Positions 8,306-16,733 of a stretch of 25,341 nt of DNA are shown one piece after another. Origin of the DNA: Verrucomicrobiaceae bacterium UBA2429 (GTDB lineage: Bacteria; Verrucomicrobiota; Verrucomicrobiia; Verrucomicrobiales; Verrucomicrobiaceae). Position numbers and translations under genes: made by a program. The stretch is from contig DDQZ01000100.1 of assembly GCA_002343505.1 (NCBI GenBank), positions 1 to 25,341 on the forward strand, in the 5' to 3' direction. The notes beneath the pieces are model-generated. The model saw nothing but the letters and a program-made list of their open reading frames with translations. It was not told the origin of the DNA and did no database searches. The stretch's first letter is position 1; each line of letters begins with the position of its first letter.

Positions 8306-9435
8306 GCGCGGAAAAAACATCCGGCGGCATGCTGCGCGTGCTGCATGTGCTCGATTCGCTGGCTCCAGGCGGCCTGGAAAATGGCGTGGTCAATGTGGCG
8401 CGCAGGCTGCACGGGCGGGGTTTTGACATTCACGCGGCCTGCCTGCGCTTTCGCGGCGACTTCGCGGAGCGGATGCCGGAGCCGGACAAGGTGGTGGTGC
8501 TGGGCAAGACGGGTGGCTTTTCCATCAAGGCGGTGCGGGCGCTGCGTGCGCAAATGCGCGCGACGGGCGCGGACTTGCTGCACAGCCACAATCTGGGCAC
8601 GCTGATCTACGCGGCGGCGGCCACGCTCGGCGGGCGCGCGCTGCCCATCGTGCATGGGGAGCACGGGCAGCTCCAGCCGCAGGATCTGACACGGAAGCGC
8701 CTCTGGCAGAGACGGCTGTTTTTCCCCCTCTGCCGGCAGGTGCATGTGGTCTCGGCCAGCGTGCGGGACAATCTGCGCGATCTGGGCCTCGACCCGCGGC
8801 GGCGCATCCTGGTGACTCCGAACGGGGTGGATAGCGCGCGCTTTTCGCCGCCGGAGGACAAGGCTGCCGCGAAGGCCGCGCTCGGCCTGGGCGCCGGGGA
8901 TGTGGTGGCGGGCATCGTGGGCAGGTTGGTGGCATTGAAGCGGCACCGGCTGCTTTTTGACGCGCTGAGCCTGCTGGCGGCGGAGATGCCCGCGCTGCGC
9001 CTGCTGGTGGTGGGGGATGGCGGCGCGGAGCGCGATGAGCTGATCGCCGCCATGAAGCAGCACCCTCATGCGGAGCGCATTCGGTGGATGGGGCATCAAA
9101 ACGAGCTGGAGCATTGCTACCGGGCGATGGATTTGCTGGCGGCGCCCTCGGAGATCGAGGGCCTGTCGAACGCGGTGCTTGAGGCCATGTCCTGCGCGGT
9201 GCCTGTGCTGGCGCACTCGGCCTGCGGCAACGCGGAGGTGATTGATCCGGCGGTGAACGGCTATCTTTCGGATTTGCGCGGCGCGGAGGATATGGCTTCG
9301 GCGCTGCGGGCGGCTTTGGCTGACCCTGCGGATTTGTCAAAGCGCGGTCTTGCAGCCCGGCGGCGCGTGCTGGAGCGCTATTCGATGGAGGCAATGGAGG
9401 ACGCTTACCGCCGGTTGTATCGAGGGGAGTGCTGA
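8302..9435 (+). CDS. Glycosyltransferase family 4 (GT-B fold)
   Basis: 377 residues from ATG 8302, which overlaps the stop of the previous gene; the frame is open farther upstream, but coupling favours this start. The N-terminal domain begins LRVLHVLDSLAPGGLENGV (11-29), the usual acceptor-side glycine loop of GT4 enzymes. HSHN (95-98) and HGEHG (118-122) follow. The hinge is VTPNGVDSARF (171-181). The C-terminal donor domain has VGRLVALKR (206-214), LVVGDGGAE (235-243) and the EX7E motif with Glu286 and Glu294 in EGLSNAVLE. It should transfer a sugar from a nucleotide-sugar donor to a lipid-linked or polysaccharide acceptor at the cytoplasmic face. It ends the three-gene cassette. Confidence 0.92.
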   Translation: MSAEKTSGGMLRVLHVLDSLAPGGLENGVVNVARRLHGRGFDIHAACLRFRGDFAERMPEPDKVVVLGKTGGFSIKAVRALRAQMRATGADLLHSHNLGTLIYAAAATLGGRALPIVHGEHGQLQPQDLTRKRLWQRRLFFPLCRQVHVVSASVRDNLRDLGLDPRRRILVTPNGVDSARFSPPEDKAAAKAALGLGAGDVVAGIVGRLVALKRHRLLFDALSLLAAEMPALRLLVVGDGGAERDELIAAMKQHPHAERIRWMGHQNELEHCYRAMDLLAAPSEIEGLSNAVLEAMSCAVPVLAHSACGNAEVIDPAVNGYLSDLRGAEDMASALRAALADPADLSKRGLAARRRVLERYSMEAMEDAYRRLYRGEC

Positions 9436-9448
9436 GATCAGGCGTGTT

Positions 9449-9477
9449 TTGACTTTTCCGTCCTGGCACGGACACTG
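9449..9477 (+). promoter_or_regulatory. Weak candidate promoter for the delta-60 repeat protein
   Basis: TTGACT at 9449-9454 is a good -35 match. The sequence at 16-17 bases spacing (GACACT/ACACTG) matches the -10 consensus poorly. It sits just after the glycosyltransferase stop and 17 bases before the next ATG, in the only gap (58 bases) between the two genes. Confidence 0.25.
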
Positions 9478-9493
9478 CAAAGACTCGAAAGTC

Positions 9494-12400
9494 ATGCCGA
9501 TGATCCGGACTTTGTATTCATCCATGCTGCTCGCAGGCCTCATCGCGCAGGCCGGCGAGGTGGCGCTGGACCCCTCCTTTGGCGCAGGCGGGGTGGTGCT
9601 GCCGTCCTTTCCCAGCCTGCCGTCCATCGAGGCTTCCGGCGAGGGGCGCTGCGTGGCGGTGCAGGCGGATGGAAAGATGGTGGTGGCCGGGCATTCCCTG
9701 GCCGGGGGCAGGCGCATCCTGGCGGTGCTGCGGGTGCTGCCGGACGGGACGCTGGACCCCGCGTTTGGCGCGAGCGGCGTGGCGCTGCCTTTCCCATCCG
9801 CTGCGGACGACCAGGCCGCGTGCGTGAGGCTCCAGCAGGACGGGAAAATCCTCGTCGCCGGCAGGGCAAGCGCCGCCGGCAGCAGCGACATGCTGGTGGC
9901 GAGGCTTCTGGCGGATGGCTCGGTGGACACATCCTTTGCCACGGCAGGCAGGCTGGCGCTGGATTTCGACGGGCAGGATGACGAGGCCTTTGCCTTGAAC
10001 TTCGACGGGTCAGGCCGCCTGTTGATCGCCGGGACGGCCAATGATGGCGGAATGCTCTCCGCCGCTGTCGCGCGTTGCGACGCGGATGGCGCGCCTGACG
10101 CCGCCTTCGGAGACCAGGGGCGGGCCACCTTTAAAATCCTCGGCGCGGTGGAAAACCACGGGCGCGATGTGGTGGCGCAGGCAGGGGGGCGCATTGTCTT
10201 GTGCGGTCATGCCAGCATTTCGAATCGCGACTGGTTCGCTCTGTATGGTTTCACCAGCGCCGGGGTGGCGGATGAGACCTTCGGGACGGAAGGCTACCAG
10301 ATCACCGCCGTGGGCAGCGGCGCCACGATTTACAGCCGCGCCCAGAGCATGGTGCTGCTGGGGGATGGAAAAATGGTGCTGGCGGGCAGCGGCACGGTCT
10401 CCGGAAGCGAACGCGCGGCTCTGGCGCGCTACAGCGAGGAGGGCCTGCTGGATGAAACTTTCGGCACGGGGGGATCTGTGACGACCTCCGCCGGTTCCGG
10501 TGAGACCAGCGCGCGCTGCGTGGCGCTGCTGACGGACGGCGGCCTGCTGGTCGGTGGCACGCTGCAGGGCGCCACATCCCGGTTTGTGGCGCTGCGCTAT
10601 TTGCCCAGCGGCGCGCTGGACACTGCCTTCGGCGCCAGCGGCATCCGGCTTGCGGCTTTCACCGGCTATGAGGCGGACGCGCGCGCGCTGGCGGTGGATG
10701 CGAACGGCCTGACACTGGCGGGAACGCTGGCCGGTGATGTTGTCTCCAGCATCGGCCTTGCGCGCCTGACACTGGGGGGCAATCTGGACAACAGCTTCTC
10801 CGGTGATGGCAGGCAGGAGATCAATCTGCAGCGCGGCCAGCCGGTTTCCCAGGCAAGGGCGGTGGCATGTCAACCGGATGGGAAGGTCGTGATCGCGGGC
10901 AGTGTGGCCACGGAGGAGGGGTTCGATGTCGCCCTGCTGCGCCGGATGCCGGATGGCAGCGCGGATGCGGGTTTCGGCACGGCGGGGAGGGTGATTTTGT
11001 CCCTGGGGCCCGAGGATGATTTTGTCTGGAAGATGCTGCTTCAGACGGACGGCAGGATCCTGGTCGGCGGCACGACTTTTGACAACGGCACGGAGAAGGC
11101 GTTTGTGGCCCGCTTCAACAGCGACGGCACTTTGGACGCCGGCTTCGGGACCGGTGGGGTCGTGAAAGACCAGGCGGGACCGGCGGACTCCGGCATTTAC
11201 GCGCTGGCTCTGCAGCCTGACGGAAAGATCGTCGGGGCAGGGTATGCCTACAATTCCGGCGGCACGCGCTTTCATTTCGCGGCGTGGCGTTTCACGACCG
11301 CCGGCGCGCTGGACACGACCTTCAACAGCACGGGCCGGCATGTCAGTTTCGTCATCAACAACACCAACCGCGATGATTTTGCGACAGCGGTGGCTGTGCA
11401 GGCGGACGGGAAAATTTTAACCGCAGGCACTGCCTATACTCTCGCGGATCAAAGCACCGCGAATTTTGGGATGATCCGCTTCCAAGCCAGCGGGGCGCTG
11501 GACTCAGGCTTTGGCTCGGGGGGCAAGGTCAACACGCCTTTCAGCGGATTGACCTCGCAGGCCAGGTCCGTGGCGTTGCAGGCGGATGGGAAAATCGTCG
11601 TCGGGGGCTATGTCGAAAGCGGTGGTGTCGGCGGGGCGGCATCGTTTGCGTCGTCGAGGTATCTGGCGGGCGGCACCCTGGATGGCTCTTTCGGCACCGG
11701 CGGGCAGGCGGTGGTGTCACTCGGCAGCCCCTACGATCAGTCGTATGACATGGTGCTGGACTCCGAGGGGCGGGTGCTGCTCGCGGGCACCACTTTCAAC
11801 GGCTCCACACGCATCGCGCTGCTGCGCCTGACGACGGCGGGCCTGCCCGATCCGGATTTTGACGGCGATGGCATTACCGCAGTTTCCGCAGGAGGCGATC
11901 TTTTGGCGTATGGCATGGCGTTTCAATCCGACGGCAGGCTGCTCATCGCCGGGGCTGCGGGGGCGGGTGCCATGGCCGCGCGCCTGACCATCGCCTCCGA
12001 TGCCAACACACCACCCGTGGCCGTGGATGACACGCAGTTTGTGCTGCCCGGCGCCAGTGTGGCCGTCGAGGTGCTCGCCAATGACAGCGACGCGGACAAT
12101 GACGCGCTGGAGATTCTCTCTTTCACACAGCCTGCGTCGGGCGGTGTCGTCAGCCAGTTGGGGAACAGTCTGGTTTTCGCCGCAGCGCTGAATTTCACAG
12201 GAGCCAGTTTCACCTACACGGTCAGTGACGGCGCGGGCGGCACGGACACGGCGGCGGTTTTCATGACGCCAGTGATGACCTACGCGCAATGGCGAGTCGC
12301 CCGCTTCGGCGCGCAGGCGAATGATCCGCAAATCGCCGGCGAGGACGCGGACCCCGACTTCGACGGCCTGGATAATCTGACCGAATATGCCCTGGGCAGG

Positions 12401-12661
12401 CATCCGCTACAGGCGGAGACGGATGCGTGGGCGACTCTGGATGTGGCGGCTGGCCGTCTGGTGCTGACCTACATGCGCTGGATGGCGGCTGTGGATGTCG
12501 AGGTGACGCCGGAGTTTTGCACGGATTTGACGGGATGGGATGCGCAGGGTGTCGTTGTGGAGGAATTGGGGGATGACGGCATCATGAAGACATTGCGCGC
12601 CACCGGCCCCCTGCCTGATTTGCCTGGGCGGCAGTTCGGGCATTTGTTGATCACTCAGTGA
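9494..12661 (+). CDS. Secreted delta-60 repeat beta-propeller-like protein with cadherin-like domain
   Basis: 1055 residues from ATG 9494 (a second ATG at 9500 is equally possible); this start gives a short signal peptide (MPMIRTLYSSMLLAGLIAQAG). The body, about residues 15-835, is a chain of repeats of about 55-65 residues with the delta-60 pattern 'VALQADGKIVVAG ... LDxSFGxGG'. I count 13 complete repeats plus a last half. The lone ALDPSFGAGG at the N-terminus supplies the missing half-repeat, as in propellers closed by joining both ends. About 838-925 is a cadherin/tandem-type Ig-like domain (PPVAVDDTQ ... VLANDSDADNDAL ... FTYTVSDGAGGTDTA). The tail has DADPDFDGLDNLTEYALG, a calcium-type loop, followed by a C-terminal module of about 90 residues. 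It is probably extracellular or surface-bound. The 3' end overlaps the convergent phosphatase-fold gene by 11 bases. Confidence 0.92.
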   Translation: MPMIRTLYSSMLLAGLIAQAGEVALDPSFGAGGVVLPSFPSLPSIEASGEGRCVAVQADGKMVVAGHSLAGGRRILAVLRVLPDGTLDPAFGASGVALPFPSAADDQAACVRLQQDGKILVAGRASAAGSSDMLVARLLADGSVDTSFATAGRLALDFDGQDDEAFALNFDGSGRLLIAGTANDGGMLSAAVARCDADGAPDAAFGDQGRATFKILGAVENHGRDVVAQAGGRIVLCGHASISNRDWFALYGFTSAGVADETFGTEGYQITAVGSGATIYSRAQSMVLLGDGKMVLAGSGTVSGSERAALARYSEEGLLDETFGTGGSVTTSAGSGETSARCVALLTDGGLLVGGTLQGATSRFVALRYLPSGALDTAFGASGIRLAAFTGYEADARALAVDANGLTLAGTLAGDVVSSIGLARLTLGGNLDNSFSGDGRQEINLQRGQPVSQARAVACQPDGKVVIAGSVATEEGFDVALLRRMPDGSADAGFGTAGRVILSLGPEDDFVWKMLLQTDGRILVGGTTFDNGTEKAFVARFNSDGTLDAGFGTGGVVKDQAGPADSGIYALALQPDGKIVGAGYAYNSGGTRFHFAAWRFTTAGALDTTFNSTGRHVSFVINNTNRDDFATAVAVQADGKILTAGTAYTLADQSTANFGMIRFQASGALDSGFGSGGKVNTPFSGLTSQARSVALQADGKIVVGGYVESGGVGGAASFASSRYLAGGTLDGSFGTGGQAVVSLGSPYDQSYDMVLDSEGRVLLAGTTFNGSTRIALLRLTTAGLPDPDFDGDGITAVSAGGDLLAYGMAFQSDGRLLIAGAAGAGAMAARLTIASDANTPPVAVDDTQFVLPGASVAVEVLANDSDADNDALEILSFTQPASGGVVSQLGNSLVFAAALNFTGASFTYTVSDGAGGTDTAAVFMTPVMTYAQWRVARFGAQANDPQIAGEDADPDFDGLDNLTEYALGRHPLQAETDAWATLDVAAGRLVLTYMRWMAAVDVEVTPEFCTDLTGWDAQGVVVEELGDDGIMKTLRATGPLPDLPGRQFGHLLITQ

Positions 12662-13721
12662 CGGACGGGGGATCGTCGCGCAAGACAAGCCGCGCCATGA
12701 CGGCGCGATGCTGCGAGGGGCGGTCGCGCTCGGTAACGCATTGGAGGGCGCTCCACTCGTGGTTGAAAAAGATGTAGTCAATGCGCAGCCACGGCCCGCC
12801 CAGGCTGAGCGGATTGCGTGTCACGCCTGGAAAAGTGAATCCGCAGCCGTTTCCCGCCTCCTCATGAGCGTCACTCAGCTCGCGCGCCAGCAAATGGCGG
12901 ATGTGCCCGGAGTGGGGCGCGTTGAAGTCGCCTGCGAGGATGACAGGCAGAGGGTCCTCACGAGCAGCTTCGAGGATCATTTTCGCATCGGCAATCTGAC
13001 CATCCCAAAAGGCCTGGTACTGCTTGCGCCGTTCCCCCCAGACGGTTCCCGGCAAGCCCAGCACTCCGTAAACCAGAGCTCCGGGCCATTGCGCGCGCAG
13101 GGCGTCGCGAGGCGTGCGCAGATGGACTGAATAGACGGAGATTTTCCGCCCAAACCAGTTCACGACAAAACGAACCGCCCTGGCCTGGCGCGGCGCTGCG
13201 CCTGCGGGCAGGATGGAACTCCCCAGCACCGGAAAGCGGCTCAAAATCGTGTGCTCTCCAACGCTGGCCGAGTGGGTGAACTCGGCATTTTCCGGGGATT
13301 TGGCGAGTCCGCGTGAACGCCCCGCCGCTTCTTGCAGGACCAGGATGTCTGGACGTGTCGAGTTTTTAAAGCCCTGCTGACTTTGACTTCCCTGCTGCCC
13401 CCGGTTGCAGGTCATGACGCGCAAAACCGCCCCCTCGGAGGTGGAAGTTTTGTGAAACTGCCAGCCTGAAAGCATCAGGGATGCCGCGACTCCGGCAAAC
13501 ATCGTTCCAGCCATCCAGAGACGCCCGAAATGGAATGCGGACCACAGCAGAAATGGCAGTGGAATGAACCACAATGAAGGCGGCGCATACAATAGCAGGG
13601 CAGTGGCGACATTCTTTTCACCGACCCACTTCAGAACGAGAGGCAGAAGTATCAGGGCAACCAGGTAAATTAGAAGACATGTCCTGCCAATCACGCCGAT
13701 TTTTTTTCGGAAAGTCGTCAC
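12651..13721 (-). CDS. Membrane-anchored endonuclease/exonuclease/phosphatase-fold protein
   Basis: 356 residues from a GTG at 13721; no ribosome site is visible, so the start is tentative. Three hydrophobic helices (about 11-30, 40-60 and 70-88) anchor the protein and leave the catalytic domain from about residue 100 to the end, probably on the outer face of the inner membrane. EEP-family motifs appear in order: VMTCNRG (103-108, usually MTYN), ILVLQEA with the metal-binding Glu131, VYSVHL with His200, LAGDFNAPH with Asp265 and Asn267, WLRIDYIF with Asp315, and SQHRAV with His338. The last motif is usually SDH, so Gln replaces a normally acidic residue. The family includes nucleases, sphingomyelinases and inositol phosphatases. 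Membrane-bound members of this shape are common, but their substrates are mostly unknown. It is the last gene of a minus-strand group that includes the pilin-like protein and a small lipoprotein. Confidence 0.87.
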   Translation of the reverse strand: MTTFRKKIGVIGRTCLLIYLVALILLPLVLKWVGEKNVATALLLYAPPSLWFIPLPFLLWSAFHFGRLWMAGTMFAGVAASLMLSGWQFHKTSTSEGAVLRVMTCNRGQQGSQSQQGFKNSTRPDILVLQEAAGRSRGLAKSPENAEFTHSASVGEHTILSRFPVLGSSILPAGAAPRQARAVRFVVNWFGRKISVYSVHLRTPRDALRAQWPGALVYGVLGLPGTVWGERRKQYQAFWDGQIADAKMILEAAREDPLPVILAGDFNAPHSGHIRHLLARELSDAHEEAGNGCGFTFPGVTRNPLSLGGPWLRIDYIFFNHEWSALQCVTERDRPSQHRAVMARLVLRDDPPSVTE

Positions 13722-13836
13722 TGCTTCGGGAGGAAAGACGGGTTCATTTCCCGGTCATGCGAAGGGAGCGATCTCGCCATATTTTCCAAAGGGGCATGAA
13801 CCTGGATGCAACCGGATTTTTCGGTAGCTGTCCCGA

Positions 13837-14130
13837 TCAAGGGGATTCCTTGCCACTCTTCTCAAGGCGAATTTCCAAATCCGAGCTCATTTCAGGAAGA
13901 AAATCGGGGTCATCTGCGACAGGCAGTCCCGGCGTGAGTCTGGAGGAGTCTCCACCATCCGCCTTCCAGGTCGCATCCTCGTTGTCAACCATAGGCCCAG
14001 GCTTGAGCCATATGGCCGTGCAGATCATGCTGAATACGGTGAGTATTGCCAGCATGAGCAATGATTCCAAAATAGTGAGGCCGGACGATGAGAGGCGGCT
14101 GCTTGACAGCCGTCCTGAGGGAAAGCGCAT
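13837..14130 (-). CDS. Prepilin-like small protein (type IV pilin/pseudopilin N-terminus)
   Basis: 97 residues. After a Ser/Arg-rich leader of 17 residues comes SSG|LTILESLLMLAILTVFSM: Gly17 at the cleavage site, Glu22 at +5, then an unbroken hydrophobic helix of about 20 residues. This is the class III signal recognised by prepilin peptidase, with the conserved +5 Glu. The mature part after the helix has only about 60 residues, Asp/Pro/Ser-rich, and no cysteine pair, so it is far shorter than a normal major pilin. It could be a minor pseudopilin or a remnant. Its neighbours on the same strand are a small lipoprotein 43 bases upstream and the phosphatase-fold gene 115 bases downstream. The PilT genes lie about 10 kb away. 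Confidence 0.65.
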   Translation of the reverse strand: MRFPSGRLSSSRLSSSGLTILESLLMLAILTVFSMICTAIWLKPGPMVDNEDATWKADGGDSSRLTPGLPVADDPDFLPEMSSDLEIRLEKSGKESP

Positions 14131-14173
14131 GAGAGAAAAACCGGGGGAGTCTTACGGCGTGTTGGGAGCGCGC

Positions 14174-14344
14174 TCAAAAAAGATCATGCTCGCGTCGGAG
14201 TTCCTTGGGAACATAGGTGCCAGGAGCGGTGCGGCTGCCCTGGCCGCCATAATAACTGCCATTGTGGCTGTGCCCGAAAGGGTAGGTGGAGCATCCGGTC
14301 AAGCCGGCGATTGTGGTCAGAAGGAGTAGCATCAAGAGTTTCAT
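14174..14344 (-). CDS. Small lipoprotein of unknown function
   Basis: 56 residues from ATG 14344. The frame continues upstream, but this ATG gives a textbook lipoprotein signal: MKLLMLLLLTTIAGLTGC with lipobox LTGC and Cys18 as the lipidated residue. The mature part has 39 residues, rich in Gly, His, Ser and Tyr (GHSHNGSYYGGQG), and ends KELRREHDLF. Such small lipoproteins are frequent and fast-evolving, and no function can be proposed. It lies at the head of the minus-strand group with the pilin-like gene. The 295 bases between it and the divergent plus-strand gene show no gene that I can support. Confidence 0.55.
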   Translation of the reverse strand: MKLLMLLLLTTIAGLTGCSTYPFGHSHNGSYYGGQGSRTAPGTYVPKELRREHDLF

Positions 14345-14639
14345 GAAGGTCACGGGAGAACGAATGTTGATCACAGGCGGAGAATCCGCGCCATTTTGCA
14401 GGCGTATTGTGAGGCATTGGGACGCGAAATGCAAGCCTCATCTCCCAAGACATCACGAACCCGCTCGTCCACGGGCTGGTTGGAAGGAGTTTGGAACTGC
14501 TCAAGCGTGGGTCACTTGGAAGATGCGCCGTCAGCGGCGGAGTTGTTGACAGATGTGTCTAAAAAGAAGCCTAAATTGAGAGAGAAAATCTTGGACAACT
14601 TCGCATCCCGCGCCACATTTGAGCGGCCCATCCTCCCGA

Positions 14640-14939
14640 ATGCGCACAGTCATCCAAAGATTTTTTTCGTTCACCGCTGAAAATGTGGTGCCTGAAATCT
14701 ATGCCGCCCTGGGGTTGGTCTATCTCATCCTGCTTTTTGTCACGCTTGCTAGTGTCTCAAAGACCCAAACAAACGGCAAATTGGCATGGTTTATGATCGT
14801 TCTTTTACTGCCAATGCTCGGAATGTATTTTTATGCGTTCTGGAGCCTCATCAAAGCCGATTACTCATTTTTGACACGCCTTGGTTTCGCGCGCTCCAGG
14901 AGCGCGCCTTTCAGGGAAGTTCAAAAGTCCGCGCCCTGA
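14640..14939 (+). CDS. Small membrane protein with PLDc_N-like segment
   Basis: 99 residues from ATG 14640; a TTG at 14619 in the same frame would add seven residues without benefit. Two transmembrane helices (about 18-40 and 48-69) read YAALGLVYLILLFVTLAS and KLAWFMIVLLLPMLGMYFYA. The second, with its 'LLPMLG' centre, resembles the PLDc_N domain found at the N-terminus of cardiolipin synthases and as free small proteins. No HKD phospholipase motif follows, so this is a stand-alone membrane protein, not an enzyme. Near the end of the gene a GC-rich inverted repeat (14889-14897 with 14899-14907, followed by CTTTC) overlaps the coding region and could weakly terminate transcription ahead of the export operon. 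A TTGACA at 14546-14551 is a possible -35 box, with TAAATT 20 bases on, a spacing that is too long. Confidence 0.65.
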   Translation: MRTVIQRFFSFTAENVVPEIYAALGLVYLILLFVTLASVSKTQTNGKLAWFMIVLLLPMLGMYFYAFWSLIKADYSFLTRLGFARSRSAPFREVQKSAP

Positions 14940-14972
14940 CACGTTGAATTTGAGCTGTATTCCCAAACTCTC

Positions 14973-16682
14973 ATGAGCCATTCACTCCCAAGTATATCAC
15001 GACTTAAATGCCCGCATCATTCATTACGGCCCGTTTTGCTTGCCCTGGCGGGTGTTTGGGGGCTGGCGCATGGCCAGATGATTGAGCCAATGCTTCCTGT
15101 CCAGCCCTCACAGCCAGAAGGTTTTTTCCCGACACTCAGCGACATGTCCGTGCTGAGGGGCAATGATTATCCTCGAAGCTTGACGCGGGGCAACATGGGG
15201 GAGGAGGGGCCGGATCTGCGCATGCAGGCTGGCAGTGGATTGTTTCATTACACCGGGCCCGAAGCCAACTTTTACCAAGATTACGACGCATTTTTCCGTC
15301 CCCTGGATCATGTCTTGGGAGTCTTCACGCCCAATGACGCCTGGACACTTGAGAATCAGCGAGTGAGCAACCTGTCAATGTCGCTCGACGGGCGTTTGGG
15401 TGCTCTAACACGCCGTTTTTCGCCCGAAAACGCGCACGTCAAACTCGGCCTCCTTTATTTTGATGTGCTTTGGTTTGGTGGAGGCGTGGTGTATTCGGAT
15501 TTCCACGGCGGCCGCAATTTTGAAGGTGATAATGAAGACGGTTGGACGGGATACATTGATGTGGCGGTGCGCGGTTTGCTTCGCATCACAGACACCATCT
15601 ATGTCTCAGCCGTGGCCGACTTGATGTACCTGCCGTTCGAAAACGAGTTGGCGTTGCGTTTCGGTAATCATAATGTCCCCGCCGTGTTTTTCAGGATCAA
15701 CTACGGCGAGTCTTTTGGCCCCTGGGATTTTCTGTTGTATAGCGAGTTTCGCGGAGTCCCTGGACTGGATTTTTACGCAGACGCGGATTCACCAGCAATT
15801 GACCGCGCAGGCCGGTATTATTTTGGATTTAATAATGTTAGGACAAACGAATTTCAAAGTGATGAGCAGGCATATTTTTCAAATCGCCTTGGTTTTAAGG
15901 CCACGCGCCCTGTGTTCGACGAACAGTGGCGGCTGGGATTAGAGATGGATCACACGGACTTCTGGAGGACGTTTGGCTTTGAAGAACATCGCAAGCGCGA
16001 GCATGCGGCAATATGGCTTGGGTATGAAGGGTCTGTCCTGCCCTTTGCCCCTCATATCACATATGACATCTTCAGCATGGATGGCTACGATAGCATTTGG
16101 CACCGTGCATACCTGCGTTTGAACGGTCGGCTCACGGAAAACCTTCATTGGACCGGTATGGGTGGCTACCGTTTCACCACAGGAACAACTGCCGAGGCCA
16201 ATCGTTTCATATGGGATGTGGGTCTTGATCACACACTCACCAAAAACACCCGTCAGTTCCTGAATGTTGGGGAAAATTTCTTCAATAACGAGTTCCTTCC
16301 CGAAACCCGCACCGCACGTTATGCGCGTTACACTGTTGAGCAGCGCATAGACAAAACCTTTGCCATTCGAGCTTTCGCACAATATTCAGATCGCGAGCAG
16401 TTGAACGATGAACTGGAATTAAGAGATCGCTGGGGTATCGGGATGTCGTTGATTTACCAACCGCTGGATTTCACCAGTGTCAGGGGCACCCTCATGTATG
16501 AAAGTATTGAAAAAAGTGGGGACTTCGGAGATGTGGATCGCTGGCTTTACAGGCTGGAAGTGCAACAGCAACTTGGCTTCCGGCTCACTGGGCGGATATT
16601 CTACCAATATGAAGACCGCCAGGGGTTGAACAATGACTTCAAAGAACACTTGACCGGACTTTCCATGAGAAGGTACTTTTAA
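14973..16682 (+). CDS. Outer-membrane beta-barrel protein of the exopolysaccharide export operon
   Basis: 569 residues. A signal peptide (about 1-35, VLLALAGVWGLAHGQ) is followed by alternating amphipathic beta-strands rich in Tyr, Phe, Trp, Gly and Arg, and the protein ends in LSMRRYF with a terminal Phe, the usual signal for insertion by the BAM machinery. Repeated strand-turn units such as LRLNGRLTENLHWTGMGGYRF and FAIRAFAQYSDREQLNDELE suggest a large barrel of perhaps 16-20 strands. It precedes, on the same strand, a secreted EF-loop protein, a Wza-type lipoprotein and a Wzc-type kinase. The context supports a polysaccharide channel or a receptor for the exported polymer. Homology to a named family such as WzpX, PelB or AlgE is not proven by sequence alone. 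Spacing to the next gene is 51 bases. Confidence 0.82.
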   Translation: MSHSLPSISRLKCPHHSLRPVLLALAGVWGLAHGQMIEPMLPVQPSQPEGFFPTLSDMSVLRGNDYPRSLTRGNMGEEGPDLRMQAGSGLFHYTGPEANFYQDYDAFFRPLDHVLGVFTPNDAWTLENQRVSNLSMSLDGRLGALTRRFSPENAHVKLGLLYFDVLWFGGGVVYSDFHGGRNFEGDNEDGWTGYIDVAVRGLLRITDTIYVSAVADLMYLPFENELALRFGNHNVPAVFFRINYGESFGPWDFLLYSEFRGVPGLDFYADADSPAIDRAGRYYFGFNNVRTNEFQSDEQAYFSNRLGFKATRPVFDEQWRLGLEMDHTDFWRTFGFEEHRKREHAAIWLGYEGSVLPFAPHITYDIFSMDGYDSIWHRAYLRLNGRLTENLHWTGMGGYRFTTGTTAEANRFIWDVGLDHTLTKNTRQFLNVGENFFNNEFLPETRTARYARYTVEQRIDKTFAIRAFAQYSDREQLNDELELRDRWGIGMSLIYQPLDFTSVRGTLMYESIEKSGDFGDVDRWLYRLEVQQQLGFRLTGRIFYQYEDRQGLNNDFKEHLTGLSMRRYF

Positions 16683-16733
16683 TTCGAATTTCCCCGCATC
16701 ATCACTCTCGCTCACCCTCCACACCTAAAAACA

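Noticed and set aside
14396..14680. 94-codon plus-strand frame upstream of the PLDc_N-like gene
   Set aside because: Its sequence is not protein-like, it overlaps the better supported gene start, and it has no ribosome site.
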